From Cylicocyclus nassatus (lineage: Eukaryota > Nematoda > Chromadorea > Rhabditida > Strongylidae), in the NCBI GenBank assembly GCA_958299035.1, contig CATQJL010000112.1, forward strand, positions 81,362,636 through 81,426,635: a DNA stretch of 64,000 bases. The letters are read 5' to 3'. The position numbers and the translations under genes are program-made. This document shows positions 48,963 through 58,893 of the stretch, one piece after another; within the stretch, counting starts at the first letter, position 1; each line of letters opens with the position of its first letter. The notes under the pieces are model-generated. The model did not search any database and had not been told where the DNA came from. It worked only from the letters and a program-made list of their open reading frames with translations.

Positions 48963-49187
48963 TCTCTATATATATAAAGCAGAAAATCTGTGAGCTTGTT
49001 TGTGCACATTCGGGTGCAGGTTGTGCAGGTTGTGCAGGGAGTGCAAGGTGTGCAGGTTGTGCAGGTTGGCAGGTTGTGCAGGTTGTGCAGGCTGTGCAGG
49101 GTGTGCAGGGTGGGGAGGGGGTAAGTGAACATGCTGATTCGAATACGTTATTGACAGGACCGGGCGCAGCCGGGTTTGCCAGCTGGT
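48963..49187 (+). mobile_element. Short Helitron-like element with a GTGCAGGTT minisatellite
   Basis: Begins TCTCTATATATATAAAGC after A and ends GCCGGGTTTGCCAGCTGG before T, parallel to the 49617-50806 element with CTGG in place of CTAG. The interior is a 9-10 bp tandem repeat of gtgcaggtt (about 49013-49112). Confidence 0.6.
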
Positions 49188-49616
49188 ACTGTATAAATTA
49201 GCACATTATGATTTCTGAAATAAGGTGGAAGCTTTTTTATATGAAAGTTGTCAGAGATCAAACGTTTCATACATTATTTTGGGAGTACAACATCCTGTAT
49301 ATGCCCATTTAGTATCTGCTTACTAAGCTCTGATGATTGATTTAACCGTGAGGGGGGCCACACCAACTCAGCCAACCTTTGGGCTAATCTTGCATTGCAG
49401 CTGTTGGGCCAAACACAGCTTCGATCAAGGGATGGAGTCGCTTTCGAGTTCGAAAGTAAGATTTAACAGCCATGGAATCCTTGAAATGCTTTGATTCTAC
49501 TTTTTGTCTGGGTAAGACAAATACATGCACAATTAGGAACAAAATCCTAACAAAATAGCCTCGAGGTAATTGCGAGATATGCAATCCCATGCTAATACCC
49601 GGTTTTTTTACAGCTA

Positions 49617-49635
49617 TCTTATATATAAAGCTGAA

Positions 49636-49670
<35 letters not shown>

Positions 49671-50806
49671 ATGTCTGTGTGTGCGTATGTTCCGAATAGA
49701 AAATTCCATTTCTGAACCGATCCGGACCAAACTTGGCACACATACACTTCGGGCCCCGGCGGGTGTCATAGGCTACTTTTCGTCATCGATCGATATCGAA
49801 TTTATCGATTTTTATCGATTTTTTTGCTGAGTTCACCTACGGGGCTGAGAGTTGGCACAGGGGGGTAAATCGAGCATGGGGATTCTGAATACAATATTGG
49901 TTTTCAGGATTATCGATTACTTTTATCGATTTTATCGATTTTTTGCAAAGTTTGAGCTACGGGGCTGGGAGTTCGCACAGGGGGGTAATCGAGCATGGGG
50001 ATTCCGAATACAATATTGGTTTTCGGGATTATCGATTACTTTTATCGATTTTATCGATTTTTTTTGCAAAGTTTGAGCTACGGGGCTGGGAGTTCGCACA
50101 GGGGGGTAATCGAGCATGGGGATTCCGAATACAATATTGGTTTTCGGGATTATCGATTACTTTTATCGATTTTATCGATTTTTTTGCAAAGTTTGAGCTA
50201 GGGGGCTGGGAGTTGGCACAGGGGGGTAATCGAGCATGCTGATCACCCCCAAGGGGGATGATCAGCATGCTCGATCACACCCCCTGCCAAATTCCAGCCC
50301 CCTAGCTCAAATTTTCAAAAAATCGACAAAATCGATAAAAGTAATGGACGATCTTGAAAACTAATATTGTATTCGTAATCTGCATGCTCGATTACCCCCC
50401 TGTTCAAACTCCCAGCCCCGCAGGTCAAACTTTACAAAAAAAGTCGATAAAATCGATAAAAGTAATGGACGATCCTGAAAACTAATATTGTGTTCGTAAT
50501 CAGCATGCTCGATTACCCCCCTGTGCAAAATCCCAGCCTCGCATGTCAAAATTTACAAAAAATCGATAAAATCAATAAAAGTAATCGATAATTCTGAAAA
50601 CTAATATTGTATTCGGAATCCCCATGCTCACTTCCCCCCCTGTGCCAACTCCTAGCCCTGTAGGTGAACTCTGCCAAAAAATCGATAAAAATCGGTAAAA
50701 TCGACATCGATCGATAACGAAAAGTGGACTGTGACACCCGCCGGGGCCCGAAGTGTATGTGTGCCAAGTTTGGTCCGGATACGGCGGAGCCGGGTAAGCC
50801 AGCTAG
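49617..50806 (+). mobile_element. Helitron-like non-autonomous element with inverted tandem repeats
   Basis: Starts TCTTATATATAAAGC after A and ends GCCAGCTAG before T, the hallmarks of Helitrons (5' TC, 3' CTAG, insertion between A and T). A GTCT microsatellite follows the 5' end. Then come about four ~120-bp repeats, each with gtttgagctacggggctggg and tatcgattttatcgat, then a centre near 50240-50275 (palindromic gatcagcatgctcgat) and the same repeats inverted. The element therefore is a large hairpin with Helitron ends. No RepHel protein. Confidence 0.7.
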
Positions 50807-51877
50807 TCATAAATATTGCAGAATCTCTTAGAAATTAGCTTTCGATTTTTGGGCGAACGTGCACTGTTTATGAACATTAGCTTCAAAAGATGCCTTGTAT
50901 TTGGATATTTGTTAGCGGGATGTAGTAAGTGAATACTTCGCTCATCCGCAACAAAATTCGCCTTTGCAGAAGGCCGCCTAAATTGTGATTGTAAATTTTG
51001 CCATGATATTTGAGCAATTTGATTGCAAACCAAAAAATTTCGCGCCTCTTCCAAAACTCAACTTGCGCTCCACTCCGCATGTTATTAATTGCATCATTCT
51101 CTACCGTTAAATCGTTTCAATGTATTTCTAGGAGACTGTTTTATCCTACAAATGCCAAGCAGATTTCAAGAAGAGCCATTGAAAAGCATAATTCGGGTTA
51201 TTCGAATCAACGCTTTCTCCATAGAAACTCATATGATGGGAGCGTACTATTATGTTGTTCAGTTTGTGGCTCTTCAAAGTGGAAAAAACAACACAAAGCA
51301 TCAACGACTGATTGTTCCTTGCATGCATTTCTCATCATTTTTGCACAGCAACTGCAAGAATAGAGTTTTGATATAGCGTCCGCAACTTTTGCAAATAAGA
51401 CAATAACTTGGATAAGGCTATTCAACGTTCATCGATAGTCGATCCATTCTCGATTAGGGAGTCTTAGGGAAAAAAAGCATAAAAGATAAATAAGAAATAT
51501 GTAAAAATTGTAGTTCGTCAATATTTTCGATTTATAACATCAACGCCCATGCAAGTCGATTAGAGATTTTTCAAAATCATCTAAAGGCAAGTTCTCGTAG
51601 CACAAAGTAGCTGCCTACACACGATACAAAAGCCATTCCAGCAAAAGGAGAGTGAGTTCACCGTGCAACTCTTCGAAAAAGCCTTTGTTCAATATCTTAG
51701 ATTGCTCGTAATCTATTTCGCTCTATAGTATAGTCTAATTTTAGTTGACTAAGCGATATAAAACCGCTTAAAAGAGGGAAAATACCCCAGTCGTTTTCCC
51801 CTCAAAAAAAAAAACCCAAGGATACAACATGCTCAACATTGTATTTCCCACATACACTCGAATTATTTCATAGAATA
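50807..51877. other. Unassigned sequence between two Helitron-like elements
   Basis: Contains an open plus-strand stretch at about 51089-51376 after an acceptor-like tatttctag, readable in two frames. Neither frame resembles a family I know and no partner exon was found. Confidence 0.4.
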
Positions 51878-52164
51878 CTAGCTGGCTTACCCGGCTCCGC
51901 CGTATCCGGACCAAACTTGGCACACATACACTTCGGGCCCCGGCGGGTGTCACAGTCCACTTTTCGTTATCGATCGATGTCGATTTTACCGATTTTTATC
52001 GATTTTTTGCAGAGTTCACCTACAGGGCTAGGAGTTGGCACAGGGGGGGAAGTGAGCATGGGGATTCCGAATACAATATTAGTTTTCAGAATTATCGATT
52101 ACTTTTATTGATTTTATCGATTTTTTGTAAATTTTGACATGCGAGGCTGGGATTTTGCACAGGA
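51878..52164 (-). mobile_element. Helitron-like element, reverse orientation, truncated at the assembly gap
   Basis: Starts with CTAGCTGGCTTACCCGGC after A, the inverted 3' end of the Helitron-like family, then the cttcgggccccggcgggtgt block and one and a half ~120-bp repeats. It runs into adapter sequence at 52165, so its 5' end is lost. Confidence 0.65.
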
Positions 52165-52189
52165 GTACTCTGCGTTGATACCACTGCTT
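52165..52189 (-). other. SMART cDNA/amplification adapter left in assembly (left of gap)
   Basis: Reverse complement of the widely used SMART oligonucleotide, beginning AAGCAGTGGTATCAACGCAG when read on the minus strand. Not genomic sequence. Confidence 0.95.
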
Positions 52190-52689
52190 NNNNNNNNNNN
52201 NNNNNNNNNNNNNNNNNNNNNNNNNNNNNNNNNNNNNNNNNNNNNNNNNNNNNNNNNNNNNNNNNNNNNNNNNNNNNNNNNNNNNNNNNNNNNNNNNNNN
52301 NNNNNNNNNNNNNNNNNNNNNNNNNNNNNNNNNNNNNNNNNNNNNNNNNNNNNNNNNNNNNNNNNNNNNNNNNNNNNNNNNNNNNNNNNNNNNNNNNNNN
52401 NNNNNNNNNNNNNNNNNNNNNNNNNNNNNNNNNNNNNNNNNNNNNNNNNNNNNNNNNNNNNNNNNNNNNNNNNNNNNNNNNNNNNNNNNNNNNNNNNNNN
52501 NNNNNNNNNNNNNNNNNNNNNNNNNNNNNNNNNNNNNNNNNNNNNNNNNNNNNNNNNNNNNNNNNNNNNNNNNNNNNNNNNNNNNNNNNNNNNNNNNNNN
52601 NNNNNNNNNNNNNNNNNNNNNNNNNNNNNNNNNNNNNNNNNNNNNNNNNNNNNNNNNNNNNNNNNNNNNNNNNNNNNNNNNNNNNNNNN
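52190..52689. other. Assembly gap, exactly 500 N
   Basis: 500 ambiguous bases, a placeholder length. Reading frames that appear to cross it are artefacts. Adapter sequence lies on both sides (52165-52189 and 52690-52714), so the real contig ends are at about 52164 and 52715. Confidence 0.98.
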
Positions 52690-52714
52690 AAGCAGTGGTA
52701 TCAACGCAGAGTAC
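52690..52714 (+). other. SMART cDNA/amplification adapter left in assembly (right of gap)
   Basis: Begins AAGCAGTGGTATCAACGCAG directly after the N run, in inverted orientation to the copy on the left. Not genomic sequence. Confidence 0.95.
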
Positions 52715-55117
52715 TCCTAAGACAGCACCCTGGTCTTGCTTTATAAGGAAACATTTTACATGAGTCACCGCATGTAAGTTCAAAGATAATCAGAAAGCTT
52801 ATGAGGCGAAAATAGAAAAAGTTGTAGGACGTCGGAAAAGCTAAGCTTTTGCTCCTGAGGCCTGTTCAGCCGCTCGGAGCCAACTCAGCTCACCAGACCG
52901 AATCGAGGGCAGGGTTTACTTTCATGAGGGGTTGGAGGCGGGACAAGATTTAGGGAACCAATAGCGCAGTTACCGTAACATTTGCGGAAGCTCCTCCCTG
53001 CGCTATGCAGGCGAAGAAATGTTGAACTGATAATGTCATAAAAGTTTTGACCTTGCACGCAGATAGCCGGGTCAGTTCATTTGCAAAATCGATGGCCGTA
53101 GTCTGAAAAGCGATTCATCCTGTCCTTTTATGTCTTTTTTAACTTTAATATTACTAGTGTTTTGAGTTAAGTGGTAGTACACAGTTTATTAGTTTAGTTG
53201 TGTGTGAATGCACACACTACACAGCGTACGATCCATCCAACGCTGGCCATGAGTACGAATCTCTGGAGTAACAGTGCTTTTTCAGCGTTTTTGCGATATA
53301 CGTACCGACGGTGACATTGATGAGGATCTTAATGAAACTGTATGGAAAACAGAACACATTTAGAATTTGTGTGCGATCTATGCGATGCACATCGATTAAC
53401 GAAACTACAAACAAGGCTCTCTTAGAATTATAATTTTTTATAATCATCTGCGTGAGTAATTGATAGGAAGCTTAGTGTTTATAAGGGTTCACTGAATGTT
53501 CTGTCATAAAATCGCAGCTTCTTAGAACTTAACAGCACCATATGTACTAGCAGATCATTTTTTTGTACAGCCATGCACCATGTCAATTAGCAAATCGTTT
53601 TCTGTCAGCAAATGACAAATTTAGTAGTTAATGCATTAAAATGCCTCGTGAAGCTTTTGCACCATTTTATAATGACTGCACCTTAATGGAAAGAAACTAT
53701 TCTTTCTCCCCTTTAACAAAAGCTAGTCCTCACTCTGCCCCAATTTTTTTGAAGAGATAAAACTGTACAATGTTAATTGTACACGAACATTCCTTTGATC
53801 GCGTTTTGGAATATTTTGTGCTCAGCTGGGGGAAATTATTCTGTAAAAGAGTTTGAAATGCACGGCGTGGAGCTTTTCCTGTTTTTGAACTGACCTTTTT
53901 TACTAGAATCGATCGGTTTTTTGATATTAGCATTGACACATTTTTAATTCCGCTCAGAAGTTCGAACTTTCGCAGGATAAGCCAAATTTTCAGATGTTCC
54001 GCAGGACTCTGTCTACTATTACAAAAGTGAAAACCTTGGGAATGAGAATTTCCGCAGGATTTTCACGTTCGGCTTGTTGAAAAGGGAATCTTCCGCTGTT
54101 TTACAAAGCAATGTGGAAATTTCGAAAAATGCCAGTGGTTCCGCAGCACTTGAGCCAGCCAATACTTCCGCAGAGTTTTGATTGTGTTATTTCTTATGTT
54201 GCTTCACCATCAACTAAAGTGCATTGAACATAACATACTTGATGCAGAGAATAGTGAGTGAGTCTCGCAGTCAAAAGAGTAAGGTTCAAATCTCGCTTAG
54301 ATGTCCATATATGAAGTTCTATCCTTTGTGTATTGGATTTGTGAATTTGTTGTACATTTTAACCTTTTCATTCAGTAACCAGTGTAGCGCCTTCCTCTAC
54401 AAATTGCAATAGGCGCAACTCTCGCTCATATTTGGATTTTGGTAATGCTCGGCGATACCAGCAAAGCAGTATAGATCTTTTGCTGAAATCTGTTACGGAC
54501 AGACAGTTTTGACAGCTTCTGAATTCTGACTTCTAGCGCCAAATTCAAGTGTATTTATAGTTATAAGAACAATGCCTTTTCCATTTTTCTAAACTTGAAA
54601 ATTTATTGTTTCGTTTGATGAGAAAAAGGTTTTTAGTTTCTTTTTCTTACTTGGTTTGTTTTTTAGTCTTATCTTTCACGCAAGCGCAAGCATTTGGCCC
54701 TTGCATGAAAAAAAATTGGAGCTAATCTTATACTAAGAGTGTTTGATCTTTGATATTTCTCTTGCTTTAATGTCTTCCGCCAGAATATAGGTACCGTTTT
54801 GTAGCATCTTGAATTTAGAGCAATATGGAGCCAATCACCGATCGCTCTTCATTACTGTAAGATTACGACAGGACGAAAAAAGGATTTCGGGTTACTGTAT
54901 GCCATTTTTGACCCAGCACGAAAAGCAAACAAGCCAAAAACTTTTTTGCTAGCTCAATCAAATCACTGATTTCAAATACAAAGTTTGCACTTTCCTGTGG
55001 CAATGCTTTATAAAATTATTACCAGTAAACGGTAATAACTGTTTTTGTGTACGTTATAAGTGTGATGAGAATCTTAAAGAAGCTCAAAAATTCAAAAAGT
55101 TTTGTAATGAGATCAGC

Positions 55118-55414
55118 ATGCGTGGAAACCCTGCTACAATTCTCCGAATATTTTTTGAACATTCTTTTAGACAGCCTGTTCCAAAACGTTTTCGTGTTCT
55201 GAAGGTTCCTACCGTAGTCCTACATTATCGAGGATCGGCAATTTGCTTTAAAACTGCAAATCTAAGTTTAAGCCAGAGCCACGGAATGTTACCTAAGGAT
55301 CGACAAAGGATTGAAGCAAGCATTGATGATCCAGCACAGAATCTATTAGAACATCCTTTGCTATGGGTTGTGCTCCAGAAAGCCATTTTTGTGTATAGTG
55401 CACGCGTGTAACAC
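55118..55414 (+). CDS. Unrecognised open frame, unit 3 copy
   Basis: Counterpart of 22683-22979 with a few substitutions (MRGNPATILRIFF). See that entry for why it is doubtful. Confidence 0.2.
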
Positions 55415-56468
55415 TTCGCAGGGTTGAGCTTCTTTGTCTAGGACCTAGATTGGCACTAACTCTATGCTGCATTCTCAAGCGGAAGTTGGGCAGTTGTACA
55501 GTCTGCTCCAATCTTAACCAGGCCAACATTGGCATGGCGGGAGTCCGCGTCGCGAAGGTTTCGCGACGCTTCTGCGGCTAGCTAGTCTGCCCTCTCCTCC
55601 ATCTCTCCGCTCTCTGCGACAGCGCGCGTATGCAGCGCAAACCCTTAGCGCTGCGGGCGCGCAAATTCAGCCGACGGTTCGGCCTGATCCCGAGTGGGGC
55701 AAACTGTACATCTAAGAATGTCCTATGATTCATCTCTTTACCACTATAAGCTACTAGCTGGCTTACCCGGCTCCGCCGTATGTTCCGAATAGAAAATTCC
55801 ATTTCTTAACCGATCCGGACCAAACTTGGCACACATACACTTCGGGCCCCGGCGGGTGTGTCACAGTCCACTTTTCGTTATCGCTTGATGTCGATTTTAT
55901 CGATTTTTCTTGCAAAATTTGAGCTACGGGGCTGGGATTTGGCAGGGGGTGTAGTCGAGCATGCTGATCAGCATGCTCGATTACCCCCCTGTGCCAAATC
56001 CCAGCCCCGTAGCTCAAACTTTGCAAAAAATCGATAAAATCGATAAAAGTAATGCACGATTTTAAAAACTAATATTGTATTCGGAATCCCCATGCTCACT
56101 TACCCCCCTGTGCCAACTCCCAGCCCCGTAGCTCAAACTTTGCAAAAAATCGATAAAATCGATAAAAGTAATGCACGATTTTAAAAACTAATATTGTATT
56201 CGGAATCCCCATGCTCACTTACTTCCCTGTGCCAACTCCCAGCCCCGTAGCTCAAATTTTGCAAAAAATCGACAAAATCGATATCGATCGATGACGAAAA
56301 GCCTATGACACCCGCCGGGGCCCGAAGTGTATGTGTGCTAAGTTTGGTCCCGATCGGTTTAGAAATGGAATTTTCTATTCGGAACATACGTACACACAGA
56401 CAGACAGACAGACATACAGACAGACAGAAAGACAGACAGACATACAAACAGACATTCAGCTTTATATA

Positions 56469-57340
56469 TTAGGGTGATCCAAAAGTAATGGGGCACCTAG
56501 AGAATAAATGCAGTTTTCTCGAATAGAAAAGCTAGTTGGAAGTCCAAGATTTGGCAGATGTTAGCACATAACAAAACCTTTTGATCGAGGTATATAGTTG
56601 GGCACTGTCACATGGCGTTATTTTTATAACCGCTTTAAATTAAAGCTCATCACTTCAAGTAATTTTGAACTTTGAGCAGCAGCGCCGCAGTAGAACAAGT
56701 GAGCCTACCAAAGATATCTGCGCAGCAATGGGTGAGGAGACTGTCACCAAACCCACGATAGCTCGGTGGTCCCAAGGCTTTAGAACAAGAGATGCAGCAT
56801 TGGGTATCAGGAGACATATTACTTATTCTTTCATCAAGGTAATTGAATGAGCTCAACCTCAACAATTGCTTTCTAATAGTGCTTTTTACGCTCTATCCAT
56901 ACATATGCAAACTACTTCGACTTTTCTCATTTTTAAAAAATTGTGGGCTAAAACATGAATTTTAGTCTGAAAATCTGCGCCAAACACCGCATTTTTCGAA
57001 TAAAGTGCCTTCTTTGTATGAAACGATGGGCAGTTTTTGAATATTCAAGTAATCATTAGAAAGAGCTTGAGAAGCTCTTTTAAATGGTGTGCCATAAGTT
57101 GAGAAACTTTGAGGTGCAGCAGCACAAATTCGGATGGCGTTCAAAAAAGTGTGTCTGACTTCTTTGAAGCGCCGCTCGAAGAAATTTCGGTGAGGTGCTG
57201 CAAGGTGCTTTCAAGATAACCTGCGAAGGTCACTTTATACAAAAGCGTTCAAATTGCTGGTTGTTCATAGCTGATCAGAAAAAGATCTTGAAGAATGTTT
57301 AAAAAAATCAAAGTGCCCCATTACTTTTGGATCGCCCTAA
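56469..57340 (+). mobile_element. mariner-like element, 872 bp, internally deleted
   Basis: Inverted ends TTAGGGTGATCCAAAAGTAA (left) and the complement with one change on the right, flanked by TA (56467-56468, 57341-57342). It is inserted in the terminal TATATA of a Helitron-like element. At 872 bp it is too short for a full mariner transposase (about 340 codons). Confidence 0.8.
56665..56850 (+). pseudogene. mariner-like transposase remnant, N-terminal helix-turn-helix part
   Basis: The frame inside the mariner-like element reads TKDICAAMGEETVTKPTIAR then WSQGFRTRDAAL. This resembles the second DNA-binding helix-turn-helix of mariner transposases, usually of the form ICxxYGExxVSxRTVRRWFxxFRSGDFxL. 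It stops after about 60 residues; the DDD/DDE catalytic domain is not present in the rest of the element. Confidence 0.5.
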
Positions 57341-57476
57341 TATAAGATACGATAGTGTAAAGCGAACAAGAAAAAATTGTTTCTTCTTCTAATTTTCCTC
57401 ACGAAAATCTTCGTGTTATTAGAGCAGTCACAAACAGCACTAATGATGCTTTGAATAATCTCATATACATCACCCT

Positions 57477-58175
57477 ACTATAATAACGCGCTAAGGCCGT
57501 CTGTTTTCTTGTGTGTGTCTGTCTGTCTGTAAATCTGTCTGTCACGAAATTCATAGAGTAAGCTGCAACTAAGCTATCGGGCTGCAATTTTGCACAACAT
57601 ACCGTGCCAGCGTGTGGGCTCACCATGCACAAAGACGAACCAATTCAATAAGCGGGTCCTTCAAAAATTGCGCCTCAAGCGGGTCTGGCTTTTGCTGCGC
57701 AAATTAGGTCACAATTTCAACTTTTTGCAAAGTCCTGATTTGCCTGACAAGCAAATCTGCGCTCCAAGAATTCCACCTCAAAAAGTGCTCTAAAAGTTTG
57801 CCTTTCCGCGAAAACAGCGCCAAAAAGTAGTGATCGCGTAGAGAGTCGATTTGACAAGGTTTTACATAAATATCTCAAAAGATTTTTGCATGAAAATGTA
57901 GCCCAAAATGACTATTATCTTTATAACAATTATCAAGCCAAAATAAATTCAATAATCTGTTCGAATTCGTATTTATTCCTTGGCAAAAAAGTTTTCTTTC
58001 TCAAAATTACCGATTTTACATGGAGATGCTTCAAGAATGAACAGTTGTTTACAATTCATTTATGATGTACAGCCTCGCGCGGTGAGTTTCAAAGTCTTCA
58101 TTTTGGGAGCATGAATAAGGCATACGGATAACAGAGCCAGTGCGAATCTCCGCGAAGCGGAGGTGACGCACTGGT
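57477..58175 (+). repeat. R1 interspersed repeat at unit 3/4 junction, uninterrupted
   Basis: Full 0.7-kb copy in the same place as 23434-27456 but without the retroelement, which fixes the retroelement ends. It carries GTCT repeats near 57515 and the closing hairpin gcgaatctccgcgaagcgga at 58142. Confidence 0.7.
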
Positions 58176-58235
58176 GATAAGATAAGCCAAATCATTCTTC
58201 CCATAACGGAGGAAAATCAATGGTTTTATTTGCAC

Positions 58236-58893
58236 ACCAGTGCGTCACCTCTGCTTTGCAGAGGCTCGCACTGGCCCTACTTTCTATATGCCTTGCTCAT
58301 TCCCGCATAATAGTGACATTGAAACTTACCGCGCTATGCAGGCTATCACGAATGAACTGTAAACAACTACTCATTCCGAGAGCTTTTTTGTGTGAGATCG
58401 GTATTTTCGCGTGGATGAAAGTTTTCCGAGAAGGATAAATGCAAATTTGAACCGATTTTTGGACTTTTCATGGTCTGGTAGTCGCCATAATGACGACGAT
58501 CACCGTGGGCTACAAAATTTTGGCAAATTGAACATTTATGCAACTAATTTTTCTCGGCGCTATTTTCGTAAAGTAATCAACTTTAGTTCAATTTTTTGGG
58601 CTAAAGTCCATGGCTTCCACATAGCTTGTTAATCATATCCGTGACTTTGCAAAAAGTGGTGATACAGGCCCAACTTTGCTGGCCAGAAGCCAAGTGGATC
58701 CGTTTGCAGCGCAGTTTTTGAGGGATCCAGTCAACGGATTCGCTCGTGCTTTTGCATAGCGGACTTTTATGCTGCTAGCATGCACCATGCAAAATCTGGG
58801 CTCAAGAGGTTGGCTGGAACTCGCTCTACGAATTTCGAAACGGACGGACACACACACAAAAACACGTAAACAACCCTTAGCCCGTTATTATAA
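58236..58893 (-). repeat. R1 interspersed repeat, reverse orientation, unit 4
   Basis: Begins accagtgcgtcacctctgc and ends cccgttattataag, the mirror of the R1 family. It inserted about 60 bp from the forward copy at 57477-58175, giving an inverted pair. Unit 2 lacks it at about 27512. Confidence 0.7.

Larger units (their letters stand above)
55754..57347 (-). mobile_element. Helitron-like element, reverse orientation, with nested mariner-like element
   Basis: Runs from CTAGCTGGC (55754) to TATAAGA (57347), with the mariner-like element 56469-57340 inserted in its terminal TATATA. Empty sites in unit 1 (about 23303, actatatgatag) and unit 2 (about 45560, attatacgatag) show insertion between A and T without duplicated bases. 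The interior has GTCT/CAGA microsatellite and ~120-bp repeats around a palindromic centre near 55966-55980. Confidence 0.75.
52715..57476. repeat. Tandem array unit 3, right arm
   Basis: Begins directly after the adapter next to the N gap with sequence equal to 18435 onwards in unit 1 (cctaagacagcacc). It then follows units 1 and 2 through the CCAAT/GGCGGG block, the 54.8-55.5 kb block and the unit end. It is interrupted by a Helitron-like element (55754-57347) that itself holds a mariner-like element. From about 54.7 kb it is nearly identical to unit 1 from about 22.3 kb. Confidence 0.75.

Noticed and set aside
49013..49112. A possible CRISPR-like array of gtgcaggtt repeats
   Set aside because: Unit length is 9-10 bp without spacers, so it is a minisatellite inside a short Helitron-like element; the genome is eukaryotic.
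49852..50268. Overlapping 60-100 residue frames with repeated YRFYRFF or SIKSIKV
   Set aside because: They are translations of the ~120-bp Helitron-internal repeats.
52079..52783. Reading frames of about 190-234 residues
   Set aside because: They are mostly N positions read as unknown residues across an assembly gap, plus adapter sequence.
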